DNA of 64,000 nucleotides from Treponema sp. (GCA_017551705.1 JAFZLA010000018.1:1-64000); one strand, 5' to 3'. Shown: positions 34,446-40,236, numbered from the stretch's first letter. Notes: generated by a model not told the origin, from the sequence alone. Program-made: numbers and translations.

Positions 34446-34480
34446 TTGCGGCGCGACTAAGATTATCGCGCCGCAATGAC
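34446..34480. repeat. Perfect 11-bp stem-loop containing the 19-bp repeat, copy 2
   Basis: TTGCGGCGCGA (34446-34456) pairs with TCGCGCCGCAA (34466-34476). Its reverse strand carries GTCATTGCGGCGCGATAAT, identical to 16679-16697. Without a U-tract it is a weak terminator, but it separates two convergent genes. Confidence 0.7.
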
Positions 34481-35763
34481 TACTTCACCTCGACGCACTC
34501 GATGTGGGCGCCTAGGGCCTTCAACCTAGGAATCAAGTTTTCGTAGCCGCGCTCGATTTGGTAAACGTTGCTGATGGAACTTTCGCCGCGCGCTATCATC
34601 GCCGCGATTACCATCGCCATTCCGGCGCGAACGTCGGGCGACACAAGCTTGTCTCCGTGCAATACGGAAGGGCCGGACACAACGGCGCGGTGGGGGTCGC
34701 AAAGAGTGATTCGCGCGCCCATTCCGATAAGCTTGTCAACAAAGAACATTCTTGACTCGAACATTTTTTCAAAAATCAAAACGTTGCCTTCGACTTGTGT
34801 CGCCACAACCGTCATGATGCTGGTCAAATCCGGCGGGAATCCCGGCCACGGCGAGTCGTCGATTTTTGGAATCATGCCGCCCAAGTCTGGGTTTACCTTC
34901 ATGTCTTGGTTGGCCGCCACTTCCAAAGAGTTTCCGTTTATGTTCCAGCGGATGCCAAGCTTGCCAAAAGCGATGCGCAAGGGCCGCATGTCCGGCGGGT
35001 TGATGTTTTCTATCGTAACAGAGCCGCGAGTTGCAGCGGCGAGTCCGATAAAGGAGCCGATTTCCATGTAGTCGGGGCCGATGGCAAAGTCACAACCGTG
35101 AAGTTTTTTGACTCCGTCAATCGTAAGAATGTTGGAACCAACGCCAGTAATTTTGGCGCCCATCGCGTTGAGCATTTTGCACAAGTCCTGGACGTGTGGC
35201 TCGCTGGCCGCGTTGGTGATTGTGGTGCGACCCTCGGCAAGGACAGCGGCCATCAAAGCGTTCTCGGTGGCGGTGACCGAAGTTTCGTCAAGGAATATGT
35301 CGTCGCCCACAAGCTTGTTGGCGCTAAACTCAAATTTTCCGTCGATGTCAACGCGCGCGCCCAATTCGGTCAAAGCCAAAAAGTGGGTGTCCAAGCGGCG
35401 CCTTCCGATTACGTCTCCTCCGGGCGGCATCATGCTGGCCTTTCCAAAGCGGGCGATAAGCGGCCCTGCGAACAAAATCGAGGCGCGGATTTTTTTGGAA
35501 AGCTCGGGCGGAATCAAGGTCGCGTCGATTTTTTGCGCGGTCACTTCCCATACGTGCTTTTCAACTTTTTTTACGCTGGCTCCAAGCCCTTCCAAAATTT
35601 TGAACATCACGCCCGCGTCTTCGATTTCGGGAATGTTGCGCAGCGTGACTTTTTCTTCCGTCAAAAGAGTGGCCGCGATGCAAGGAAGCGCGGCGTTCTT
35701 GTTTCCTGCGGCGGTGATTTTTCCCTTTATCGGAAATCCGCCTTCAATTCGATATTCATGCAT
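34480..35763 (-). CDS. murA: UDP-GlcNAc enolpyruvyl transferase, Asp-type
   Basis: This 427-residue enzyme adds enolpyruvate to UDP-GlcNAc, the first committed step of peptidoglycan. It matches MurA throughout: GNKNAALPCIAATLL at the N-terminus, FAGPLIARFGKASMM, and RAGMAMVIAAMIARGESSISNV. The loop that normally has the catalytic Cys (GGCxIG) reads PPGGDVIGRR, with Asp at 117. A Cys-to-Asp change keeps activity but blocks alkylation by fosfomycin, as known from mycobacteria and Borrelia. It overlaps the end of pepT by 8 nt in one transcription unit. Confidence 0.94.
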   Translation of the reverse strand: MHEYRIEGGFPIKGKITAAGNKNAALPCIAATLLTEEKVTLRNIPEIEDAGVMFKILEGLGASVKKVEKHVWEVTAQKIDATLIPPELSKKIRASILFAGPLIARFGKASMMPPGGDVIGRRRLDTHFLALTELGARVDIDGKFEFSANKLVGDDIFLDETSVTATENALMAAVLAEGRTTITNAASEPHVQDLCKMLNAMGAKITGVGSNILTIDGVKKLHGCDFAIGPDYMEIGSFIGLAAATRGSVTIENINPPDMRPLRIAFGKLGIRWNINGNSLEVAANQDMKVNPDLGGMIPKIDDSPWPGFPPDLTSIMTVVATQVEGNVLIFEKMFESRMFFVDKLIGMGARITLCDPHRAVVSGPSVLHGDKLVSPDVRAGMAMVIAAMIARGESSISNVYQIERGYENLIPRLKALGAHIECVEVK

Positions 35764-36991
35764 ATTGTTCCCCCAAAGAAATTATAGTGTCGCAAGCGCA
35801 AAGCATTTGGTTCAAACTCACCCACTCCCGCTCGCTGTGATAGTCATGCGCGCCCGTCCAAATGTTTGGGCAAGGGATTCCCATCTCGGTAAGGCGCGAG
35901 CCGTCCGTTCCGCCGCGAATGGGCTTGAAGGCCGGCTCAACCCCGCTTTGCTTGCAGGCCGCCACAAGACGGTCCACGACAGCGGGCGCTTTTTTTATTC
36001 CCTCTTTCATGTTCAAATATTGCTGGACGTGCTTTACCTTGACGCTCGCGCCAAACGAGGCGGCCGCAGCGTCCGCAAGTTTTTTGACCAACTTTTTACG
36101 TCTCTCCATTCCGGCCGCGTCAAAGTCCCGCAGCAAAAGCGACACGCGCGCGCTTTCCATCGTTCCGCTAAATTCCAGCGGCGCGAAAAATCCGTCGTAG
36201 CCGTCGGTGGTCTCTGGCGCCTCGGCGCGCGGGAGCGACTGAACGAACAAGGACGCGGCGCTTATCGCGTTGACCATTTTGGCCGCCCGCGCGTCGCCAG
36301 TGTGCGCCGCCTTTCCCGCAAAGACAACTTCGCTTTTGCAGGCGTTGAAACATTCGCATTCAAGCTCGCCCACATGGCTTCCGTCAACAGTGTATGCGCA
36401 TTTTGATTTTATCAAATCAAGCGGAACGTTGTCCATTCCGTGCCCGGTCTCTTCGTCGGGCGAAAAGCAAAGTTCGACTTTTGGGCGCGCGATTTTTGGA
36501 TTTTTTATCAAGTAGTGGAGCGCCGTCACAATCGCCGCCAAACCGGCCTTGTCGTCTCCGCCCAAGAGCGTCGTTCCGTCGCTGCTTATGATTGTGTCGC
36601 CGACATCGCAGCCCGCAAAGCCGGCGTCTTTCGCGCTTAATTTTTTGACGCGCGGCTTGACGTTTTTGCCCGAACATTCTTCAACCGTGTCCAAGTGGGC
36701 CAAAAGGCAAAAGCCCCGCGCGTTTTTGTCGGCCACAGCCTTTTTGCCAGCGCCGTGGTTCGCCGATATATAAGCGTAAACGTAGCCAAACTTTGTCACC
36801 TGGACGCCTTCAAAGCCCAGCGCCTTAAGCTCGGCCGCAATCTTGTTGGCAAAGTCGCGCTGACATTCGGTGGAAGGCTGCCTTCCCTTGTCGGCGGCGG
36901 CGCTGCAAGAAGTGGAATAAGTTTTTGCGTAATCTATGAATCGCGCGAGCAACTCGCGTTCCCACGCGGAATCTTTTTTGAGATATTTCAT
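35756..36991 (-). CDS. pepT: Peptidase T (tripeptide aminopeptidase)
   Basis: This 411-residue zinc peptidase of the M20 family removes the N-terminal residue of tripeptides. Motifs: LLAHLDTVEE with the first metal His/Asp, GGDDKAGLAAIV with the bridging Asp, SPDEETGHGMD with the catalytic Glu pair, YTVDGSHVGELE, and GGTDGSRLTEMGIPCPN. A short Lys/Ala insert (GAGKKAVADKN) lies near residue 90. Its promoter gives an 8-nt leader. It heads the pepT-murA unit. Confidence 0.95.
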   Translation of the reverse strand: MKYLKKDSAWERELLARFIDYAKTYSTSCSAAADKGRQPSTECQRDFANKIAAELKALGFEGVQVTKFGYVYAYISANHGAGKKAVADKNARGFCLLAHLDTVEECSGKNVKPRVKKLSAKDAGFAGCDVGDTIISSDGTTLLGGDDKAGLAAIVTALHYLIKNPKIARPKVELCFSPDEETGHGMDNVPLDLIKSKCAYTVDGSHVGELECECFNACKSEVVFAGKAAHTGDARAAKMVNAISAASLFVQSLPRAEAPETTDGYDGFFAPLEFSGTMESARVSLLLRDFDAAGMERRKKLVKKLADAAAASFGASVKVKHVQQYLNMKEGIKKAPAVVDRLVAACKQSGVEPAFKPIRGGTDGSRLTEMGIPCPNIWTGAHDYHSEREWVSLNQMLCACDTIISLGEQYA

Positions 36992-36999
36992 CAGTGAAC

Positions 37000-37028
37000 A
37001 GAATAGCGCGTTTGGGGGAAATTTTCAA
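37000..37028 (-). promoter_or_regulatory. Promoter of pepT-murA
   Basis: On the minus strand TTGAAA (37023-37028), 17 bp, TATTCT (37000-37005), then 8 nt to the start codon; no Shine-Dalgarno sequence. Confidence 0.75.
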
Positions 37029-37047
37029 GGAGGGCGGACTTTTTGGG

Positions 37048-37208
37048 CTATCTGTTTCCTTTGCTGCGGTTGTGAGTTTTGCAGAGCATGACGCAGTTGG
37101 AAATGTCGGTGACGCCGCCCTTGCTCCAAGCGGTGGCGTGGTCAGCGTATTGTGTGTAAAATTCGTCATTTTTGCGGCTTTTGCCTTGCCTAAGTTTGCG
37201 TTTGCCAT
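37048..37208 (-). pseudogene. Fused remnant of an EcoRI-like methyltransferase start and an HNH nuclease end
   Basis: From ATG 37208 the minus strand reads MANANLGKAKAAK and then, after a one-base slip in an A-run, NDEFYTQYADH. The AKNDEFYTQ segment is the conserved N-terminus of EcoRI-type adenine methyltransferases. The frame then continues ATAWSKGGVTDISNC and VMLCKTHNRSKGNR, followed by a stop, which is the conserved end of HNH restriction endonucleases. About 20 residues of one gene are thus joined to about 30 of another. It is the scar of a deleted restriction-modification locus at the edge of the accessory island. Confidence 0.75.
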
Positions 37209-37220
37209 AATGTTCCGTAA

Positions 37221-37310
37221 ATACCAAAAGATTATTATGAATACCAATTGGTATTTATAAAGACAATATACTACCAATAGTTATTTTAAGCAAGGTTAAA
37301 ATACCAATAG
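37221..37310. promoter_or_regulatory. Four phased operator sites for the XRE regulator
   Basis: ATACCAAAAG (37221), ATACCAATTG (37241, extended to the palindrome AATACCAATTGGTATT), CTACCAATAG (37271) and ATACCAATAG (37301). Spacings are 20, 30 and 30 bp, so all lie on one face of the helix. The last ends 17 bp before the regulator's ATG. Autoregulation is the likely role. Confidence 0.75.
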
Positions 37311-37327
37311 TCTTTAGAATTAAAAAC

Positions 37328-37654
37328 ATGAGTTTTTGGGAAAACGTTGACGAAGAATTGAAATTTCGCGGAATGGAAAGAAAAGAACTGGGCGCAAAAG
37401 CAGGGTTCCCAGAGTCCTATATATCAAAAGGAATCGCCAGAAAAAGCGCTCCTTCCACAGACTTAGCCTTAAAAATCGCGAAAGCGTTAAATGTTTCTGT
37501 CGAATTTCTCATAACCGGCAAGGAGCCCCAAAAGAATTCCGCAGATGTCCGGCTTTCACCCGAAACAAAACGCCTTATAACAAAACTCAATCACCTTAGC
37601 CCAAAGCAAAAGCAAATCATCTTTGACATGGCGGACGCCCTAGCCGCAAAATAA
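37328..37654 (+). CDS. XRE-family HTH regulator
   Basis: This 108-residue protein has an N-terminal Cro/C1-type helix-turn-helix (residues 8-60: RKELGAKAGFPESYISKGIARKSAPSTDLALKIAKALNV), followed by SVEFLITGKE and a helical tail for dimerisation (SPKQKQIIFDMADALAAK). TAGAAT (37315-37320) lies 7 nt before the ATG and there is no Shine-Dalgarno sequence. The upstream phased sites are probably its operators. It is the first intact gene of the island; the target beyond its own promoter is unknown. Confidence 0.85.
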   Translation: MSFWENVDEELKFRGMERKELGAKAGFPESYISKGIARKSAPSTDLALKIAKALNVSVEFLITGKEPQKNSADVRLSPETKRLITKLNHLSPKQKQIIFDMADALAAK

Positions 37655-37711
37655 TTTTCTTTCGTTTTCGTAGGAAGTATTAGTCCACTTATGATGAGGA
37701 CTACATAAAAA

Positions 37712-37773
37712 AAGGGAACGCTTAACAAGGCTGCTCCGACTTAAAACAAGCAGGATAACAGTGGCGTTCCCTT
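37712..37773. ncRNA. 62-nt stem-loop of unknown role
   Basis: AAGGGAACGC (37712-37721) pairs perfectly with GCGTTCCCTT (37764-37773), with an inner CTGCT/AGCAG stem (37731-37735 with 37749-37753). It lies in the 575-bp gap after the XRE gene. A compact double stem suggests a structured RNA or a mobile-element end; no promoter is evident. The rest of that gap to 37950 shows a short TAGTCC/GGACTA stem (37681-37703) and otherwise nothing I can identify. Confidence 0.4.
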
Positions 37774-37954
37774 AGAAGTAAATCTCTTCACCTTAAATTC
37801 TACCCTTCATTTTCCATTGTATTCATATCACTGCTGTTCTGCTTCTCTTTTCATTTTCGTCCTCATCTTCGACAGCACCATATCTTTTACTTTAGGTCTA
37901 ATCCTTAGATATAACGGCCTGCAGTTTTTGAATGGGCGACTTTCACATTTGCTG

Positions 37955-38002
37955 TTTTCGCGCTAAATTTTCCGTGATAATTGCATTTGATTTTGATAGG
38001 AT
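37955..38002 (+). promoter_or_regulatory. Conserved operator and promoter, copy 1 (tRNA module 1)
   Basis: TTTT followed by CGCGCTAAATTTTCCGTG (37959-37976), running into GTGATA (37974-37979) at the -35 position, then 17 bp and TAGGAT (37997-38002). Copies 2 (40737-40784) and 3 (43819-43866) have the same sequence and the same spacing to their -10 boxes. It drives the module that begins with the small gene at 38230. Confidence 0.8.
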
Positions 38003-38005
38003 ACA

Positions 38006-38047
38006 GTCATTCAAGTATGAAACGAATTCAAGATATACTTGAATGAC
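38006..38047. other. 13-bp perfect inverted repeat at the predicted 5' end of the module-1 transcript
   Basis: GTCATTCAAGTAT (38006-38018) and ATACTTGAATGAC (38035-38047) with a 16-nt loop, beginning 4 nt after the -10 box. It would form a hairpin near the very 5' end of the RNA and could protect it or control it; a T-run at 38055 follows. Confidence 0.6.
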
Positions 38048-38085
38048 AAAGTTGCTTTTTTGTTGTATATTTTAGTTATCACTTA

Positions 38086-38186
38086 CGAAAGCAGAGCTTT
38101 CGTTTGGCTTCTAAGGTGTTGCAGTCGGCGCAAAAGCGCCTCCGCAGCCATCAAAAAAGCGTTTCTTTTACGTCGAACTTAGAAGC
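38086..38186 (+). ncRNA. Structured leader or embedded small RNA
   Basis: CGAAAGC-aga-GCTTTCG (38086-38102) is a perfect hairpin. It is followed by a 9-bp stem GCTTCTAAG (38107-38115) with CTTAGAAGC (38178-38186), which encloses a GGCGC-aaaa-GCGCC hairpin (38127-38140). The closed-stem layout recalls the Y-like RNAs downstream, but their CAGCAAY box is absent. It lies between promoter copy 1 and the small gene at 38230. Confidence 0.45.
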
Positions 38187-38229
38187 AGCGCTCGTTGGGC
38201 GCCTTGTACCTTAAGAAGGAGGAACTGAG

Positions 38230-38403
38230 ATGAAAGCACTTTCTAAATCATTTGGATTGCAAACATTAAAACCGTCTCAATTCCCAATAGGATTCCCGTT
38301 GCAAGGCTTTATGCCTCTGGGACAGATACAAGGGCTGTTTAACGGACTTGGCTTTATGCGCCAAGCTGCTTTTGAAGATTTTGAAGGGAAGGCCAGCGCT
38401 TAA
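38230..38403 (+). CDS. Small 57-residue protein, module 1
   Basis: It begins MKALSKSFGLQTLK behind AAGGAGG at a good distance. The middle is hydrophobic and rich in Phe, Gly, Pro and Gln (FPIGFPLQGFMPLG, then QIQGLFNGLGFM), and the end is acidic (FEDFEGKASA). No family is recognised. It holds the position in module 1 that the 54-residue gene at 39736 holds in module 2. Both proteins, and both HTH proteins, end in Ser-Ala. A peptide effector or leader is conceivable. Confidence 0.6.
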   Translation: MKALSKSFGLQTLKPSQFPIGFPLQGFMPLGQIQGLFNGLGFMRQAAFEDFEGKASA

Positions 38404-38448
38404 AACTTTTTTATACATGCGTTGGCTCCCAAAATTAAGGAGAAACGT

Positions 38449-38490
38449 ATGGACTTGCGCGTGAGCGCAAACGTCAATAATTTCTCCTAA
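38449..38490 (+). CDS. 13-residue leader peptide, possible
   Basis: MDLRVSANVNNFS with AAGGAG 7 nt upstream, ending 20 bp before the HTH gene. Its DNA contains TTGCGCGTGAGCGCAA, a palindrome that recurs, inverted, in the insertion of the split tRNA gene at 39335-39398. It may be a translated leader or just a repeat that happens to carry a start codon. Confidence 0.35.
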   Translation: MDLRVSANVNNFS

Positions 38491-38510
38491 TCCAAACGGA
38501 GGAACGACGT

Positions 38511-38786
38511 ATGTGTAAAATTAATAAGCCAGTAATCAACGTAGCGGCAACTGCCGCTAAAATCAAAGAATGCCGAATCCGCGCAGGTTATTCGGTTCGT
38601 GAAATCCAAACTATTTTCAATTTCTCTAGTCCTGAGGCAATTTACGCATGGGAAAAAGGTAAGTATATCCCAAGCATCGATAACATGATTGTCATCGCCG
38701 AGGTTTACGGAGTGTCCATTGATGAGTTTATTGTCCGTGATGTCGTTGAAGTTGAATGCGCTGTTAGGGGGGTGAAATCGGCTTGA
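38511..38786 (+). CDS. Small XRE-type HTH protein, module 1
   Basis: This 91-residue protein has a helix-turn-helix at residues 13-70 (AAKIKECRIRAGYSVREIQTIF, SPEAIYAWEKGKYIPSIDNMIVIAEVYGV) and an acidic tail SIDEFIVRDVVEVE. GGAGG precedes the ATG. It is a paralogue of the protein at 39948 (same length, same W-x-G-K-x-x-P turn, same ending). It stands directly upstream of the first tRNA array and is probably on the same transcript. It might control the array or bind RNA; this is inferred. Confidence 0.8.
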   Translation: MCKINKPVINVAATAAKIKECRIRAGYSVREIQTIFNFSSPEAIYAWEKGKYIPSIDNMIVIAEVYGVSIDEFIVRDVVEVECAVRGVKSA

Positions 38787-38802
38787 ATTAAAAAATAATT
38801 AT

Positions 38803-38876
38803 TGCCCTTTAGCTCAGTTAGTAAGAGCGCCGGTCTTATAAGCCGTAGGTCGTTGGTGCAATTCCAACAAGGGCTA
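38803..38876 (+). tRNA. tRNA-Ile(TAT)
   Basis: The cloverleaf can be drawn: D-arm GCTC...GAGC, anticodon loop CTTATAA (TAT), T-arm GTTGG-TGCAATT-CCAAC. The acceptor CCCTT/AAGGG is good but its end pair is T-T and the T-loop lacks the usual TTC. No CCA is encoded. First gene of array 1. Confidence 0.75.
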
Positions 38877-38884
38877 GACAATAT

Positions 38885-38957
38885 TGTCGTGTGGTGTAAT
38901 TTGGTAACACAAGAGACTTTGATTCTTTAATTCCAGGTTCGAATCCTGGCATGACAA
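38885..38957 (+). tRNA. tRNA-Gln(TTG)
   Basis: Acceptor TGTCGTG/CATGACA, anticodon loop CTTTGAT (TTG), T-arm CCAGG-TTCGAAT-CCTGG. No encoded CCA. Confidence 0.9.
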
Positions 38958-38964
38958 CTAAAAC

Positions 38965-39039
38965 GCAGGTTTAGCGTAGTTGGTTTATCGCGTCGGTCCT
39001 CCAAACCGAAGATCACGGGTTCAAATCCTGTAACCTGCT
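38965..39039 (+). tRNA. tRNA-Gly(TCC)
   Basis: Acceptor GCAGGTT/AACCTGC, anticodon stem TCGGT/ACCGA with loop CCTCCAA (TCC), T-arm ACGGG-TTCAAAT-CCTGT. Position 33 is C where U is nearly universal. No encoded CCA. Confidence 0.85.
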
Positions 39040-39046
39040 CTTTAAT

Positions 39047-39118
39047 GTGGAAGTAGCCTAACTGGTAAAGCGCTGGACTGAAAATCCAGTTTAGATGGTT
39101 CGAGTCCATCCTTCCGCG
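39047..39118 (+). tRNA. tRNA-Phe(GAA)
   Basis: Acceptor GTGGAAG/CTTCCGC, anticodon stem CTGGA/TCCAG with loop CTGAAAA (GAA), T-arm GATGG-TTCGAGT-CCATC. No encoded CCA. Confidence 0.92.
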
Positions 39119-39123
39119 CTTAT

Positions 39124-39204
39124 GTTCTGATGGTGGAAATGGAATACACGCCAGGTTAAGGTCCTGGTGCCGAAAGGCTTAAGAGTTCGAGTCTCTTCAG
39201 AACT
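39124..39204 (+). tRNA. tRNA-Leu(AAG)
   Basis: Acceptor GTTCTGA/TCAGAAC, anticodon stem CCAGG/CCTGG with loop TTAAGGT (AAG), a class-II variable arm TGCCGAAAGGC, T-arm AAGAG-TTCGAGT-CTCTT. No encoded CCA. Confidence 0.9.
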
Positions 39205-39210
39205 AAATAC

Positions 39211-39293
39211 GTACAAGTGGCGGAATTGGCATACGCGGTTGCCTCAAAAGCAGCTTTCCTTTGGAAATATGGGTTCAAGCCCCATCTTGTACA
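39211..39293 (+). tRNA. tRNA-Leu(CAA)
   Basis: Acceptor GTACAAG/CTTGTAC, anticodon stem GTTGC/GCAGC with loop CTCAAAA (CAA), long variable arm, T-arm ATGGG-TTCAAGC-CCCAT. No encoded CCA. Confidence 0.9.
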
Positions 39294-39297
39294 TCAT

Positions 39298-39435
39298 GGG
39301 TAAATAGCTTAGTTGGTTATAGCATCCGGCTCATATACGCCGCTTCGCGTCGTTTGCATGAGAGGAAGTTATTGACGTTTGCGCTTACGCGCAAGCGCAT
39401 CCGGAAGGTCTGTGGTTCGAATCCACATTTGCCCA
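39298..39435 (+). tRNA. tRNA(CAT) split by a 64-nt insertion at position 37/38
   Basis: The outer parts form a complete tRNA: acceptor GGGTAAA (39298-39304) with TTTGCCC (39428-39434), D-arm GCT...AGC, T-arm TGTGG-TTCGAAT-CCACA, anticodon stem TCCGG (39325-39329) with CCGGA (39401-39405). Between loop bases CTCATA and T lie 64 extra nt (39336-39399), at the canonical tRNA-intron site. The insert holds two hairpins, CGCCGC-ttc-GCGTCG and TTGCGC-ttac-GCGCAA. It is far too short for a group I intron. The anticodon CAT means Met, or Ile if modified. The gene is either disrupted or spliced. Confidence 0.8.
39336..39399. repeat. Hairpin-rich insertion inside tRNA(CAT)
   Basis: Its reverse complement shares a stretch of about 27 bp (TTGCGCGTAAGCGCAA followed by ACGTCAATAA) with 38453-38480, one mismatch in the loop. 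A dispersed palindromic repeat has therefore probably inserted into the tRNA gene. The AT at both ends could be a short target duplication. Confidence 0.65.
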
Positions 39436-39441
39436 TTTTTC

Positions 39442-39514
39442 CTGCCGGTAGTTCAGTTGGTAGAATGCGTGATTTGGGGTCATGTGGTCGCTGGTTCAAA
39501 TCCGGCCCGGCAGA
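39442..39514 (+). tRNA. tRNA-Pro(TGG)
   Basis: Acceptor CTGCCGG/CCGGCAG, anticodon stem CGTGA/TCATG with loop TTTGGGG (TGG), T-arm GCTGG-TTCAAAT-CCGGC. Last gene of array 1. Confidence 0.9.
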
Positions 39515-39597
39515 ATCTTTCGAAGTATAAAGACAAGGATATTAAAGAACGTCGCTAATGACAAGAATGGTTAGTTATGTTATATTAAAATCATACG

Positions 39598-39643
39598 AGG
39601 TCGTCAAGGCACGCTTCGCTTAAAGCCTATGACAACCTCGTTT
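39598..39643. repeat. Inverted repeat with GTCAAGGCACGCT core, copy 2
   Basis: CGAGGT-c-GTCAAGGC ... GCC-ta-TGAC-a-ACCTCG, with loop ACGCTTCGCTTAAA. It shares TCAAGGCACGCT and the palindromic plan with 34401-34443. It lies in the leader of module 2. The rest of 39515-39735 shows no gene. Confidence 0.65.
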
Positions 39644-39735
39644 GCAGATTTTGGATAAATTATAAAATCTGTATCAAGCGTTGAAACGACGCAAAAGTTG
39701 GCTTGTGCCGGCTTACACTCATAAGGGGGTCAGAG

Positions 39736-39900
39736 ATGAGCGCTATGAACAGTAATAATTCCAATTTTCTCGAACATAGTTGCAATCATTCATGGTCGGA
39801 ATGTCATTTCTCTGAACATTCTTGGTGTGAGAATGAAAGCTGGCATGAAAACAGTTCGTTGAACTGCAAGTTAATTTTTGTAAGCGGAGTTTCTGCGTAA
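39736..39900 (+). CDS. Small 54-residue Cys/His/Trp/Asn-rich protein, module 2
   Basis: It begins MSAMNSNNSNFLEHSC behind AAGGGGG. The core repeats a loose H-S-W / S-E-x-H pattern (CNHSWSECHF, SEHSWCENESWHENSS) with four Cys and six His in 54 residues, so metal binding is possible. It ends FVSGVSA. No family is recognised. It occupies the same place before an HTH gene and tRNA array as the 57-residue gene does in module 1, though the sequences differ. Confidence 0.6.
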   Translation: MSAMNSNNSNFLEHSCNHSWSECHFSEHSWCENESWHENSSLNCKLIFVSGVSA

Positions 39901-39947
39901 CCTTCCTAATAGGCGTTGAGGCTCCGAGTTGAATAGGAGTTATCAAC

Positions 39948-40229
39948 GTGAAAACAACAGTCTTAAGGCCTGTGCTTGATTTAGAGGCGACAGGCGCAAA
40001 AATCAAAACACTTATGAAGCAGCGGGGAATTACTCCTCGTCAGCTGCAGGGTATTCTCGACTTCCCTTATGTGCAGACGGTGTACAACTGGTTTGCCGGC
40101 AAGAACATGCCTACGCTCGACAACTTGGTTGCGCTTGCTCATGTCCTGGCCGTACCCATGGACGATATCATTGTAACGAGACTGGTCGAGGTTGATGTTG
40201 CGGAGGATGCGGAAGTTCTGAGCGCTTGA
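39948..40229 (+). CDS. Small XRE-type HTH protein, module 2
   Basis: This 93-residue paralogue of the 38511 protein has its HTH at residues 14-72 (GAKIKTLMKQRGITPRQLQGIL, PYVQTVYNWFAGKNMPTLDNLVALAHVLAV) and an acidic tail DDIIVTRLVEVDVAEDAE. The start is GTG 39948 with AGGAG upstream. The second tRNA array begins 8 bp after its stop, so gene and tRNAs are probably co-transcribed and processed. Confidence 0.8.
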   Translation: MKTTVLRPVLDLEATGAKIKTLMKQRGITPRQLQGILDFPYVQTVYNWFAGKNMPTLDNLVALAHVLAVPMDDIIVTRLVEVDVAEDAEVLSA

Positions 40230-40236
40230 AACTAAT

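Noticed and set aside
36994-37260. Plus-strand open frame of 88 residues
   Set aside because: It is antisense to the clearly homologous methyltransferase/HNH remnant and has no family resemblance or ribosome-binding site.
37722-37745. Resemblance of GGCTGCTCCGAC to the animal Y RNA 5' end
   Set aside because: The match is short, lies inside the loop rather than the stem, and the bacterial Y-type box is missing.
37712-37773. Integron attC site
   Set aside because: GCTTAAC matches one core half, but the matching GTTRRRY half is missing and no integrase is present.
39336-39399. Group I intron in the tRNA gene
   Set aside because: At 64 nt it is far below the size of a group I core and has none of its conserved pairings.
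39261-39530. Plus-strand open frame of 89 residues across the tRNA array
   Set aside because: It runs through three tRNA genes and has no ribosome-binding site or homology.
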